64,000 nt of DNA, taken from JAJTCH01 sp040386195 (GTDB lineage: Bacteria; Pseudomonadota; Alphaproteobacteria; Rickettsiales; UBA1997). A program made the translations under genes and the position numbers. The stretch is taken from the NCBI GenBank assembly GCA_040386195.1, contig JAZKFV010000005.1, positions 1 to 64,000 on the forward strand, written 5' to 3'. Each line of letters opens with the position of its first letter. Within the stretch, counting starts at the first letter, position 1. This document shows, in pieces, positions 17,785-27,213 of the stretch. The notes beneath the pieces were generated by a model. That model saw only the letters and a program-made list of their open reading frames with translations, searched no databases and was not told where the DNA came from.

Positions 17785-18585
17785 ATGAATAAAAATCTTT
17801 CCGTCCATTTACAAAATTTTCCAGATGTTTCTTTTCTAAATTCCGAAGCAGATCTGGTGGCGGATATGGATATGGTGCGACAAATTTGCAGTGCGGCTTT
17901 GTTTATTCGCGATCAGAAAAATTTGCGAGTGAGATTGCCGTTAAATAAACTTAATATCATTGGTAAGAAAGCAGCGCGAATGCTGCAATATAAGGATATT
18001 ATTGCCGATGAGGTGAATGTAAAAAACATTGAAATTACCCCAGAAATTGGTGATTTGGCGGAATTGAAATTGCAGATTAATTTGAAAAAAGTTGGCGCAA
18101 AATTAGGCAGCAAACTCAAAGAAATCAACATCGCCATTAAGGAAAATAACTGGAAAAAAATCGCTGATAATCAAATTGAAATTGCCGGAATTATTTTGAG
18201 CGATGATGAGTTTGAAATTAAATTAATCACCAAAAATTCTGATAACACCACCGCTCTTCAAAGCAATGATTGTTTGGTTGAACTAGATATTAATGTGACC
18301 GAAGAATTAAAAGAGGAAGGCTTGGCGCGTGATATTGTGCGGGCAATTCAACAAAATCGTAAGGATGCTAATTTGGATATTTCTAATCACATTAAAATTG
18401 CTTTTTTCAGTAGCAATTTGACATTTTTAAAAGTGATTAAAAATTATGAAGATTATTTAAAAGAACAAACTTTGACTGATGAAATTTTGATCGCTTCTAG
18501 CTCTTTAGAAGTCAAAAATTATTCAAATCACTTTCTCAACAAAATTGAAGAAAGTGATTTAGAAATTGGCATTAATATAGTTTAG
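17785..18585 (+). CDS. ileS: Free-standing C-terminal part of isoleucyl-tRNA synthetase
   Basis: The 266-residue product aligns with the last quarter of a type 2 (about 1050-1100 residue) IleRS. It starts at the SVHL-FPD segment that ends the anticodon-binding bundle, continues with MVRQICSAALFIRDQKNLRVRLPL and DIIADEVNVKNIE, and includes the C-terminal DUF5915-like part (ELDINVTEELKEEGLARDIVRAIQQNRKDANL). The Rossmann core with HIGH and KMSKS, and the editing domain, are absent. The ATG follows the purM stop after one base, and nothing IleRS-like precedes it in any frame. The frame is intact, which suggests a separately encoded subunit rather than decay. The matching N-terminal part is not in the window. 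Confidence 0.82.
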   Translation: MNKNLSVHLQNFPDVSFLNSEADLVADMDMVRQICSAALFIRDQKNLRVRLPLNKLNIIGKKAARMLQYKDIIADEVNVKNIEITPEIGDLAELKLQINLKKVGAKLGSKLKEINIAIKENNWKKIADNQIEIAGIILSDDEFEIKLITKNSDNTTALQSNDCLVELDINVTEELKEEGLARDIVRAIQQNRKDANLDISNHIKIAFFSSNLTFLKVIKNYEDYLKEQTLTDEILIASSSLEVKNYSNHFLNKIEESDLEIGINIV

Positions 18586-19643
18586 AATAATCCCAAACCA
18601 TCAACTGCTTTAGTGGTTTTGCTCCAAAATCCGCGCTTATATTTGAACTGCACCATATCGCCTAATCTGATTGAATTAACCACATCTGAATCATCAATTA
18701 AAACCCAAGCTGTTTTGGGATCGATCTTGTCCGACACTTCTCCCGAAACGATGATGCGGCGTTCAACTTCGGTTTTTCCAGTTAAAGAATTTTCAATTTC
18801 ATATTTGCCAATCACTTCAAATTTATCACCCATTTTCACACCATCAGCACTGCCAACGCTAACTTTAAAAATGGCTTTATTTTTCAAAACTCTTTTTTCT
18901 AAGATAAAACCTTTTTTGGCAAAGAAGTTTTTAATATCGAAAGAAACGTTATCAATTGCTTCTCTGCCCGCATTACGAACCAATCCATCATCACGATTTA
19001 AGCCTTCAGCTTTTTGCCCACCAAACTCAATCAAACCACCAATGGAAACATTATTATTGGTTTTAACTTCTTCGCTTTTTGATTTTTTGCCAGCAAATTC
19101 AAGATTGGCAACCACTTGCATTGATGGCAATTCATAAACTTTGATATTGCCGGAAACGTCGGAAGTGTAGGTAAATTTTGGCGCAGTTTTAGTTAAAGTG
19201 CCGTCTTTATTGGGAATAACAAAACCTCCACTATATTTTTTAGTGAAGCCAGCATTACCAATTGCACCGGAAATTGCGTAATCAGCAACCTGCGGGCCTT
19301 TATAGCTGCCGGTTTTGTTCATTTCTGCCAAAGCAATTTCTTTTTCTAATTTGGTAGCAATTTTTCTATCGACCAATTCCGCTAAACGGTTTTCAGTCAA
19401 AACATTTTCTACCGCAACCGTGATTGACTTGCCTAAATCAGCTTGATTAGCAACATCATTTTTACCTTCATCTAACTCAAAAACCACAACCTTCGGCGGC
19501 CTTCCCTCAGCCACATCTTTGCTGGGCATAAAATTAGTTTTGGGAAGTTGTTGTGGCAAATAAGCATTGAAGTTTGAAATAGTTGGGCTGCAAGCACCAG
19601 CGGATAATGCGAGCAAAATGGTGAAGGTTTTTTTATTGAACAT
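18582..19643 (-). CDS. CsgG/HfaB-like lipoprotein
   Basis: The 353-residue protein starts with a hydrophobic signal and a cysteine at LSAGACS that could be a lipidation site, though the lipobox is weak. The body has the CsgG-type fold: PPKVVVFELDEG, a helix leading to LAELVDRK, then KGPQVADYAISGAI and paired long strands (KFTYTSDVSGNIKVYELPS). A C-terminal beta domain from about residue 260 resembles a carbohydrate- or peptidoglycan-associated module. CsgG relatives form outer-membrane channels or trim flagellar or wall complexes. It lies next to rfbC on the edge of the polysaccharide island and overlaps the ileS piece tail to tail by 4 bases. Confidence 0.65.
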   Translation of the reverse strand: MFNKKTFTILLALSAGACSPTISNFNAYLPQQLPKTNFMPSKDVAEGRPPKVVVFELDEGKNDVANQADLGKSITVAVENVLTENRLAELVDRKIATKLEKEIALAEMNKTGSYKGPQVADYAISGAIGNAGFTKKYSGGFVIPNKDGTLTKTAPKFTYTSDVSGNIKVYELPSMQVVANLEFAGKKSKSEEVKTNNNVSIGGLIEFGGQKAEGLNRDDGLVRNAGREAIDNVSFDIKNFFAKKGFILEKRVLKNKAIFKVSVGSADGVKMGDKFEVIGKYEIENSLTGKTEVERRIIVSGEVSDKIDPKTAWVLIDDSDVVNSIRLGDMVQFKYKRGFWSKTTKAVDGLGLF

Positions 19644-19750
19644 AGGATGAATTATTTATGGGATTTGAAAGAAAGATAAAAACGACAATTCTATAAAATG
19701 ATAATTTAAAGATGAAGCTAAATAAAATTAAATAGTTTTGAAGACGGATT

Positions 19751-20302
19751 CTAAAAACTTGGTTTTAATTTATACTGCGCAAAACTCTGCAAAGCTTTAT
19801 CTTTGTCAGAAACAATTGGATTTTTAATCGGCCAGCTAATTGCCAAATCCGGATCATCACAAGCAATTCCACCATCTCCGGCTTTACTGTAAGGATTATC
19901 AACCTTGTAAGCCACATCTGCCGGTTCATTTCCTAAAACACAAAAACCATGAGCAAAGCCAGCTGGAATATAAAGCAAAGTTCCATTTTCGCCACTGAGC
20001 TCAATTCCAAAATGTTGCCCAAAAGTTGGCGAGCCGTGACGAATATCCACCGCCACATCCCAAATGCGCCCACGCACACAACCAACTAATTTTGCTTGAG
20101 TTGGATTATTCTGATAATGCAAACCACGAATCACACCGGACAATGAATAAGAAAAATTATCTTGGAAAAATTCAGTTGGCAAACCTAGATCTTGGAAAAC
20201 TTTTTTGTTAAATCTCTCCACAAAAAAACCACGATTATCACGGTGAATATTGAGTTGGATAATTTTTAAATCTGGAATTAAATCTGCCGATATTATGTTC
20301 AT
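19751..20302 (-). CDS. rfbC: dTDP-4-dehydrorhamnose 3,5-epimerase
   Basis: The 183-residue cupin-fold enzyme carries the RmlC signature: HRDNRGFFVERFN, SYSLSGVIRGLHYQ with the catalytic His, LVGCVRGRIWDVAVDIR, and IPAGFAHGFCVL. It epimerises dTDP-4-keto-6-deoxyglucose at C3 and C5 for dTDP-L-rhamnose synthesis. The other three rhamnose genes (rfbD, rfbA, rfbB) lie 23-29 kb away at the far end of the same island. Confidence 0.96.
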   Translation of the reverse strand: MNIISADLIPDLKIIQLNIHRDNRGFFVERFNKKVFQDLGLPTEFFQDNFSYSLSGVIRGLHYQNNPTQAKLVGCVRGRIWDVAVDIRHGSPTFGQHFGIELSGENGTLLYIPAGFAHGFCVLGNEPADVAYKVDNPYSKAGDGGIACDDPDLAISWPIKNPIVSDKDKALQSFAQYKLKPSF

Positions 20303-20317
20303 AAATTTCTGAAAAAA

Positions 20318-21052
20318 TTAATATTCACCACGGATATTTTTATCAATGTTGTATTCTTTTAGGATTGTTTCCAAAATTGGATATTCCTTAATATTCCATT
20401 TGCCTTTAGCAACCGCCGTTGCCACATAAGGATAAACATCGTTACTAAAATGATGCATGCCAACTTTTTGCCCTTCCCCATGAGAAAATGCGCCTTTGAT
20501 CTTAATTTTTCGGCAAGTCTTTTGAGATTTTTCTTCAAACTGCCAAATGCCTTCGCCTTTGTGATAATTGAGTAATTTTAGGAAAGTTTTTACATTCCAA
20601 ATTGAAGGCTGAATAGAAAAAATCCATTTTGAATTTAAATCAAGTTCAAACAAAGTTTCGTCAATAATAGTTGGATGAGAAACATAATCTCCGCCTTTGA
20701 TTAATTTGACAAAATCAAAATAGTTTTTCTCAACTGCCAAAGCATATTTTTTGATTTTATCAACCTTAGGAAAATCATATAAAAACATGTCTTCATGCTC
20801 AAAAAAACAGACCTCAAAACCAAGTTTTTTGACTTGCTCAAAGCAATCAATCAGCCTTTTGGTATAAGTTTTTTTGTCGTTATAAATTATTTGCAAATAT
20901 TCTTTGGGAACTAAATCTGATTTTTTATTCAAGAAAATTATTTTATTTGGACAAACATCAAAATATTTTTTGGTTTGAGCAAAATAGATCGGCCAAATGT
21001 CGCAATAGTCGGTATGAGAATAAACAATGTGACAAATTTTATTAAAAATCAT
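20318..21052 (-). CDS. Probable glycosyltransferase or glycan-island protein, unknown family
   Basis: The 244-residue protein has no signal or membrane segment. It reads like a small GT-A-type transferase: an N-terminal strand CHIVYSHTDYCDIWPIYF, then FEVCFFEHEDMFLYDF, where the acidic triplet could bind metal and nucleotide sugar. No family is certain. It overlaps the next upstream gene by 4 bases, ends 16 bases before rfbC, and is co-directional with the whole island. The role in surface glycan assembly is inferred from context. Confidence 0.5.
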   Translation of the reverse strand: MIFNKICHIVYSHTDYCDIWPIYFAQTKKYFDVCPNKIIFLNKKSDLVPKEYLQIIYNDKKTYTKRLIDCFEQVKKLGFEVCFFEHEDMFLYDFPKVDKIKKYALAVEKNYFDFVKLIKGGDYVSHPTIIDETLFELDLNSKWIFSIQPSIWNVKTFLKLLNYHKGEGIWQFEEKSQKTCRKIKIKGAFSHGEGQKVGMHHFSNDVYPYVATAVAKGKWNIKEYPILETILKEYNIDKNIRGEY

Positions 21053-21867
21053 ACGAATCTTGATAAAGAATAAAGGTTAGAATCAATGAAAAACCACTTA
21101 TACATTGCGTGGTTATTAATGGCATTTTCTAATTTATATTGAAAAAGACTTTTTGATTTAAAATCTTCTGACTTAAAAAATTCATTACTAAATTCATCTT
21201 CAGAATTGCTATCTGGCCAGTGATTTAAAGCTTTGATGTAATTGCTTTGCGGCAAAAAATATTGCAAAGATTTGTCATATAAATCAGCAATTTTGTTAAT
21301 ATTTTCGCTACTAGAATAAAACCATTGATCGGCATAACCACAATTTAACTGATCCCACATTGCGCTATAAATATAATTCATATCAAGCTTGGGATCAAAA
21401 TTAATTTCTGAAACTTTATAAGGATGCGAGCCGTTATGTTGATCAATTTGTCCTAAATCAAAACGACTAACTATCACAAAATCATATTGAAAATTTTGCT
21501 CTTGCTCATGGGCAATTTTTGATTCTATGACTTTTTTTCTAGAATAAAAAAAACTTAAAGAATTAGCGCAGGTTCTGAATTGCTGATTGTTGGGCGGATT
21601 AAATAATTGATCATCAATTTTTGATTCCATCATAATTTTTTTAAAATCAATTTGCGCTTCAAAAACTGATTTTTTCAGAAATTTATGATAAATTTTTGTA
21701 ATCTTTTCTTGCAATTCCACATCCCAACAATGAACAAAAACATCAATCTCAAAATCCGGATATTTATCCAAAAGCACTTCTTTGATATACAAACTGCCAT
21801 CATCGCCACTTTGGGAAGAAAGACGATTGTTATATTTTCCATGAAGACAAAGTGCGATTTTTTTCAC
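21049..21867 (-). CDS. Probable glycosyltransferase-like protein, unknown family
   Basis: The 272-residue protein begins IALCLHGKYNNR and contains IDVFVHCWDVE and YDFVIVSRFDLGQ. The last has the R-x-D pattern seen in transferases that handle surface sugars, such as the WavE-like and DUF-type capsule proteins nearby. It has no membrane segment. Coupling to the downstream gene is suggested by a 4-base overlap. Substrate and linkage cannot be given. Confidence 0.5.
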   Translation of the reverse strand: MKKIALCLHGKYNNRLSSQSGDDGSLYIKEVLLDKYPDFEIDVFVHCWDVELQEKITKIYHKFLKKSVFEAQIDFKKIMMESKIDDQLFNPPNNQQFRTCANSLSFFYSRKKVIESKIAHEQEQNFQYDFVIVSRFDLGQIDQHNGSHPYKVSEINFDPKLDMNYIYSAMWDQLNCGYADQWFYSSSENINKIADLYDKSLQYFLPQSNYIKALNHWPDSNSEDEFSNEFFKSEDFKSKSLFQYKLENAINNHAMYKWFFIDSNLYSLSRFV

Positions 21868-21988
21868 AAAATATACTTACGATTTTATATCTTTTATATT
21901 CGAAATATATTTTACCAATATATTCTTATCGACCTTCTTTAGATCATTAATCGCACTTTTGATATGATTATGCTTGATTAAATAAGGT

Positions 21989-22654
21989 TTAAGATGTTTT
22001 AACATCAAAGACATCAAAATGTTTTTTCATAATCTCAAAAACAAAATCTTCTTGTTTTTGTTTAAGAATTAGCTCTTCGATTTTATATCCAAAAGTTGAC
22101 AGATAGAATAAGGTAATTATTTGCTCGGCAGAACATTGATTGTTCAATATTGATAAATAATCATCATTTTTTAAATAATATTTCTGCAACATTGTAAATG
22201 TATCAAGCAACCTAGAAGTTTCTCCAAGAAAGAAATGATCGGAGATATGAAACGCTTTATATTTTATTGGGCGAAAATATATGTTCGCACATAATAATTT
22301 TTCTGGAGCAAATTTTTCTATAACTAAATGTAATTTATTATAACTTTCATCAGCACGATGCTTCATCACATATTTAGTTTTAACCAATTTTAGACCAGCT
22401 AGAGTGCTGCATATTTGGTAATATATGTTTGCTGTATTATCAATATTATTAACATCGGGCAATTCCTGAGTTACAATTTCAAATCCCTTTAATTTCTCAT
22501 AATCAATTGACTGACTTTCCCAAGTTGAATAGACAATTTGTTTGAATTGAAATTTAGAAGAGTTGATGCTTTTAAGGCATTCCAAGTTAAAAGGTCCTTG
22601 AACTAATAGCGCAACATCTTCCTGCAATTTAGGTTTTCTAAAAAAATTCAGCAT
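21989..22654 (-). CDS. WavE-like lipopolysaccharide glycosyltransferase
   Basis: The 221-residue protein matches the WavE pattern: VALLVQGPFNLECLKSIN, then QIVYSTWESQSIDYE and a Q-I-C-S-T-x-x-G-L segment leading to KYVMKHRADESY. WavE in Vibrio cholerae acts in LPS core synthesis. The R-A-D triad is the likely nucleotide-sugar site. Its C-terminus ends at KTS, and a 121-base gap to the next gene follows. The acceptor is unknown. Confidence 0.7.
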   Translation of the reverse strand: MLNFFRKPKLQEDVALLVQGPFNLECLKSINSSKFQFKQIVYSTWESQSIDYEKLKGFEIVTQELPDVNNIDNTANIYYQICSTLAGLKLVKTKYVMKHRADESYNKLHLVIEKFAPEKLLCANIYFRPIKYKAFHISDHFFLGETSRLLDTFTMLQKYYLKNDDYLSILNNQCSAEQIITLFYLSTFGYKIEELILKQKQEDFVFEIMKKHFDVFDVKTS

Positions 22655-22660
22655 AAAAAT

Positions 22661-23608
22661 TTACGAATTCTTTGATTTAATTCTAGAAATTTTCTTTTGA
22701 ATTCTCAGTGGAATTCTTTTTAAAGAATCAAGAATATCATAGCCGATCTTCTTGCCGTTATAAATTTGATAATTATTAAACGAGATACTCTCAATCGATT
22801 TATAACCATTGTGAACATAATCATAAAGGCGGCTATCATTCTTGATGTAATGTGGATCATCAGCTGAACCTCTCAACTCTGCATCATAATACTCTTTTAA
22901 TTTTCCCTGTTTGTATAACTCGTAAGCGGCCTTGATGTGACCTCCAGCTCTCAAACTTGGATTGTTTTCCAAAGCTTTAACACCGTTAATTACTTTTCTC
23001 TCATAATGTTTATAAGATCGAATATGAAAGTGAAATATTGTAATATCCAAAGTGGTTGAGGCTTTTCTGAAAAGAGGAATCATTTTAACATCGTGATTTC
23101 CCATCACATTATGTCGATAAAATTTAGTTGTATGCAGGCATTTAAATATTCCAGAAGCAATGCCAGATACGGTTTTGGGAATTTTAAAAGCAAAATCTTC
23201 ATCACCAGTTGCACCAACTTGTATTGCACCAACAAATAAAACATTAGATTTTTTTGGATCAGGAAGTGCCAATTTCAAATTGCCGTAATGACAATACCAA
23301 AATTCATCAGCATCAACATTGATAACCCAATCGGCCTTATATTTTTTTTTGGCTAACAAGATCATATTGTGAACCCATTTGGCTTGATCATAATTATGCT
23401 GCGGCTCATCAATTAAATGCAAAACACCCAACTCTTGATATTTTAAAAATATATTTCTGGTGTTGTCGATTGATCCATTATCAGTGGCGATAATAAAATC
23501 TACGCCATGATTTAAATGAAACTTGATACAATCCTCAATAATATCCTCTTCATTGCGAGCTAGAAGAGTCATTACTAATTTCTGGTTTATTTTTTTTTCA
23601 ATATTCAT
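22661..23608 (-). CDS. Glycosyltransferase of the GT2/GT92-like group
   Basis: Starting at the ATG at 23606-23608 (MNIEKKINQKLVMTLLARNEE) the product is 315 residues; a longer frame would overlap the preceding gene. It has the 'Glyco_tranf_2_4' pattern: LLARNEEDIIEDCIKFHLNHGVD, ATDNGSIDNT, then ADWVINVDADEFW, with the D-x-D metal motif. The C-terminal third is basic with no membrane helix. It likely adds a sugar to a lipid-linked glycan at the inner face of the membrane. It is co-directional with the island and 6 bases from the WavE-like gene. Confidence 0.78.
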   Translation of the reverse strand: MNIEKKINQKLVMTLLARNEEDIIEDCIKFHLNHGVDFIIATDNGSIDNTRNIFLKYQELGVLHLIDEPQHNYDQAKWVHNMILLAKKKYKADWVINVDADEFWYCHYGNLKLALPDPKKSNVLFVGAIQVGATGDEDFAFKIPKTVSGIASGIFKCLHTTKFYRHNVMGNHDVKMIPLFRKASTTLDITIFHFHIRSYKHYERKVINGVKALENNPSLRAGGHIKAAYELYKQGKLKEYYDAELRGSADDPHYIKNDSRLYDYVHNGYKSIESISFNNYQIYNGKKIGYDILDSLKRIPLRIQKKISRIKSKNS

Positions 23609-23634
23609 ATAGATTATTTTTAAATTAAATTGAT

Positions 23635-25176
23635 TTACCAAATACAAATTTTTTGACTATCAACACCCTTTTCACCCAGCCAATATTCCTTCAAATAAGA
23701 GCGATCCAAGCTCATATCCATCAAGTGATTCAAAGTTGTTCCTACATCGATATAAGTGTTCTGATCGCAAAATTCATAAAGCTGATGAATCGCCATTTTA
23801 GAAAAGCTCGATGCAGAAAATAAAAACAAATGACCAGTAATTTTATTGGCGCTGATCCAATTTTTGATTTCTTCTATTAAGCCATAATCATTAATCATGG
23901 CGTTGTAGCCCACTCGAAAATCTTTAACAATGAAAGGCATTTGCGATAGATTGGCTTTTTCGTTACAAATGAAAACGGTTTTGTAGCGATTGAATAAAGG
24001 ATAAATTTCATTAACAAAACTTTCGTAATTGCTGTTCAGAAACAAATTTGCCCAAGTTAAATTTTGATCGTGATTTTTTAGAAAATTCAACTGCCATTTA
24101 AAATCTTCGCGCCCAACGCAGCATTGGCAGCTAATGCCTTTAAAATAATTTGCCTTACAAAATTTGAAGGAATCAACCAAACGATCGTGATAGAATTTAT
24201 GTTGCTTAGGATCAAAATGTTTGTGATCTTCTTTTTTATAACCGCCCGTAGTGACTTTTTCTCCCACTTTAACAATATTATCACCCAAGATCAGCTCTTT
24301 GTTTTGTAGGATAAACAGCTCACCATCAGAAAATCGATTGAAAGCAAAAGGAATTTTATTTTTCAGCAAATCTCGAACTTTATAAAAATCATTTTTAAAA
24401 GTTTTTTTAGCTGCTTTAGAAGTTGGATCAATCAGCTTCCAACCATTTGCCAAGCAAGCTTTGAAATAGTCATTAACGCCAAGCACAAAACTATTATTTT
24501 TCTTTTTTAAATGCTGATGCGAAATTGCATGAGCGTCAATTCCAAGCTCTTTACCTTTCAAACTTCCCCACATTGATTTGTCATCAAAAGGATGTGGTGG
24601 AACATAAGTATTGAGGGCAAAATATTTTTGTAAAGTATAAGAAAAATGAATATCTTCGCCAAAAATTTTAGCTGGCAAAAGCGGCAATTCGCGACAAAAA
24701 GCAGTTAAAAATTCTTTTTCAAAAAACCATGAATGACCAACAATATCAACTTGTTTGACTTCATCATTAGGATCTGCCCAACCAAAACGATCATGCTGAT
24801 AATAATCATCTTTTGAATTAAAAATCAGACCAACCGTTCCTAAAAGCCCACGGTGAGTTTTGATAGTGTTTAAACAATTTTCTAACCAACGATTCCCCGG
24901 AATTGTGTCATCATCAAAAACGCAAACATATTTGGTTTTGGCATTCATCGCATAATAAAATCTAGCCCAAACTCCAAAATTGTGATTGCTAACCGCCGAA
25001 GTTAATTTTCTAATTGCTGGAAAATTATATTTAAAAATACTTCCGGGATTATTATACCAGAGCATTATTTGCGCCGGTTTAACAGTTTGATTTTCAATGG
25101 CTTTGATTTGTTCTTTGAGGTTTTTCCCTCTTCTAAAACCATTCAAAACAACGGTTATTTCACTTTTATTTTCCAT
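23635..25176 (-). CDS. Two-domain glycosyltransferase: GT2 plus GT-D-like
   Basis: The 513-residue protein joins two transferase domains. Residues 1 to about 250 are GT2-like (TVVLNGFRRGKNLKEQIKAI, then TKYVCVFDDDTIPGNRWLEN with the acidic metal site). From about residue 275 the pattern PFAFNRFSDGELFIL, with R-x-S-D-G-E, resembles the GT-D fold (DUF1792) first seen in streptococcal adhesin glycosylation. Such fusions could add two sugars in succession. It overlaps the next upstream gene by 11 bases. The donors and acceptor are unknown. Confidence 0.7.
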   Translation of the reverse strand: MENKSEITVVLNGFRRGKNLKEQIKAIENQTVKPAQIMLWYNNPGSIFKYNFPAIRKLTSAVSNHNFGVWARFYYAMNAKTKYVCVFDDDTIPGNRWLENCLNTIKTHRGLLGTVGLIFNSKDDYYQHDRFGWADPNDEVKQVDIVGHSWFFEKEFLTAFCRELPLLPAKIFGEDIHFSYTLQKYFALNTYVPPHPFDDKSMWGSLKGKELGIDAHAISHQHLKKKNNSFVLGVNDYFKACLANGWKLIDPTSKAAKKTFKNDFYKVRDLLKNKIPFAFNRFSDGELFILQNKELILGDNIVKVGEKVTTGGYKKEDHKHFDPKQHKFYHDRLVDSFKFCKANYFKGISCQCCVGREDFKWQLNFLKNHDQNLTWANLFLNSNYESFVNEIYPLFNRYKTVFICNEKANLSQMPFIVKDFRVGYNAMINDYGLIEEIKNWISANKITGHLFLFSASSFSKMAIHQLYEFCDQNTYIDVGTTLNHLMDMSLDRSYLKEYWLGEKGVDSQKICIW

Positions 25177-26089
25177 TTTCTAGCCCGAGTTCTTTTGTCC
25201 AAATCTTGATAATTTCCGATTCATTTGCATGCTGCATCTTTAAAACATTTTGATTGCCGTGAAAATTTACACTCGCCATTTGGCAATATCTTGGCAAATC
25301 GCTAACCACTTTTTGAGTTGGATAAAAATAAACATCGGAAATGCGATCAAAAATTTCTTGATAATCTTGCACAAAACCCGCCAATTTTATTTTGCCTGCA
25401 GAGCTTTTCATTATTGGTTCAATCTGTTTATAAAAATAAACTGGATCTTGCATAAAACCATAAATAATCACTTGCTCGGCTCCATCTTTTAGAGCCTGAT
25501 TAATTGAAATATCAATGCCTTTATAAGTACAAATTTCGCCAATAATTCCAGCAATTTTTTGGGATTTTGGTTGAGGAATAATTTTTAAATCTGCACCATC
25601 AATAGTTGGGCAAATAAAATAATTTTGAATATTTTTCTCGACAAGTTCTGCGCTGCTTAAATGAACTTTATCATAAAATTTAGCAATCTTAGCTAAATCA
25701 AAATCAGCAATTTCACTAGCGCTAAAAATCAATTTCACACCACAAAAATTGCGAAAATATAAACCTCTTAAATAGCTATAAAATTTTTTCACCTGAAATC
25801 TTATCACTCGCACCAAGGTTTTGCGTTTGGTGATATATAAATTTCTAATTTTTTTGTTGGGACAAAAAAGATCATCATAGCTAGTAATTGGAAAGCCCAG
25901 AACAATTATTGTATCGGATTTTCTAACTCTGAATTTATATAAAGGCGCAGTTTTGCACTTGTCTAAATGCCAATTATCTAAACCATAAAAAATAGCTTCA
26001 TAACCATTTTGGTTCAAAGCATTACACAAAGCCACGCCCGAAACTGTGATATTAGACGGTATATTTTGTGGGCAAATAATTTTGATCAT
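25166..26089 (-). CDS. Probable GT-B glycosyltransferase
   Basis: The 307-residue protein begins IKIICPQNIPSNITVSGVALCNAL, typical of the N-terminal domain of GT4 enzymes. It has a C-terminal half with a glycine-rich start (KIAGIIGEICTYKGIDISI) and a late region around VYFYPTQKVVSDLPRYCQMAS where donor-binding residues lie in GT-B enzymes. It is shorter than the usual 370-400. It is followed by the two-domain transferase (11-base overlap) and preceded by wecB (5 bases). Confidence 0.65.
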   Translation of the reverse strand: MIKIICPQNIPSNITVSGVALCNALNQNGYEAIFYGLDNWHLDKCKTAPLYKFRVRKSDTIIVLGFPITSYDDLFCPNKKIRNLYITKRKTLVRVIRFQVKKFYSYLRGLYFRNFCGVKLIFSASEIADFDLAKIAKFYDKVHLSSAELVEKNIQNYFICPTIDGADLKIIPQPKSQKIAGIIGEICTYKGIDISINQALKDGAEQVIIYGFMQDPVYFYKQIEPIMKSSAGKIKLAGFVQDYQEIFDRISDVYFYPTQKVVSDLPRYCQMASVNFHGNQNVLKMQHANESEIIKIWTKELGLENGK

Positions 26090-26094
26090 AGCTT

Positions 26095-27213
26095 TTATTT
26101 AAAAAAATCTTGGATACCAATTAATATTTTTTTCGACGCCTTGCCGTCACCATACGGATTTTGGGCAATTTTAATTCTGCTTTCTTTCTTTTTTAAACCA
26201 AGAATTTTATTTGCCTCGCGAACAATTATTTGCGTTTTTGTGCCAACTAATTTGGCAATTTTCATTTTAATTCCGTCAGTTCTTTCAGTCTTGTTGCGCA
26301 CTACTAAAACTGGGCAACCAAAAGTTGGGGCTTCTTCTTGAATACCGCCAGAATCAGTAATTATCAACTTAGCCTCAGCAATTAAAAACACCAAATTTGG
26401 ATAAGAAAGCGGCTCTTCCAAAAAGATATTTTTAATCGCCGACAATTCTTTAGTGATTTTGCCACGCACATTCGGATTTGGATGAGTTGGAATTATAAAA
26501 CTATGATCGGAAAAATCTTGGCTGAGAATTTTAATTGCTTTGATAATGTCGTCAAGCCTTTCTCCGTGGTTCTCGCGGCGATGAACTGTGATCAAAACTA
26601 ACTTGTCATTTATAACAATTTTTTTATCCACAAAATATTTTTCAGCTTTTTGTAATTCTCTTTTTGGCAAACAAAACAAAGCATCAATCACCGTGTTGCC
26701 AGTTAAAATAATTGATTTTTTAGCAACCATTTCTTTTTTCAAAGCCAAAGCATCAATCTTGGTTGGCGCAAAATTAAGCGCAGCAATTCTGGAAATCATT
26801 TGGCGCAAACCTTCTTCTGGGAAAGGCTCTCTAAGGTTGTAAGATCTGAGTCCAGCTTCAATATGAAAAACCGGAATCGTATTTAAAAACCCAAACAATG
26901 CACCACAAAATGCGCTCATAGTATCACCTTGAACAATAACAGCATCAAAAGAATTTTTTTGTCCTAAAATATTTAAATGATTCATTATCTTAGTCTGCAA
27001 GCCAATCAAACCTTGATTAAACTCCATCACATCCAAACTAATATCAGGAATAATATCAAAAAATTTGAGAGTTTGAATTGACAAATCTTTTTGTTGCTCA
27101 GTGTTGCAAACGGTAATTTTAAAATCTTTTTGATGTTTCTTAAATTCTAAAATAACTGGCGCGAGCTTGATAATTTCTGGTCTGGTGCCAAAGACGATTA
27201 AAATATTTTTCAT
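26095..27213 (-). CDS. wecB: UDP-N-acetylglucosamine 2-epimerase (non-hydrolysing)
   Basis: The 372-residue protein carries the WecB signature: NILIVFGTRPEIIKLAPVI, VIVQGDTMSAFCGALFGF, HIEAGLRSYNLREPFPEE, ITVHRRENHG and ITDSGGIQEEAP. It interconverts UDP-GlcNAc and UDP-ManNAc, which supplies ManNAc or ManNAcA to a surface glycan. No WecC-type dehydrogenase is in the window, so the final sugar cannot be fixed. It is directly coupled to the flanking genes (0- and 5-base spacing). Confidence 0.93.
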   Translation of the reverse strand: MKNILIVFGTRPEIIKLAPVILEFKKHQKDFKITVCNTEQQKDLSIQTLKFFDIIPDISLDVMEFNQGLIGLQTKIMNHLNILGQKNSFDAVIVQGDTMSAFCGALFGFLNTIPVFHIEAGLRSYNLREPFPEEGLRQMISRIAALNFAPTKIDALALKKEMVAKKSIILTGNTVIDALFCLPKRELQKAEKYFVDKKIVINDKLVLITVHRRENHGERLDDIIKAIKILSQDFSDHSFIIPTHPNPNVRGKITKELSAIKNIFLEEPLSYPNLVFLIAEAKLIITDSGGIQEEAPTFGCPVLVVRNKTERTDGIKMKIAKLVGTKTQIIVREANKILGLKKKESRIKIAQNPYGDGKASKKILIGIQDFFK

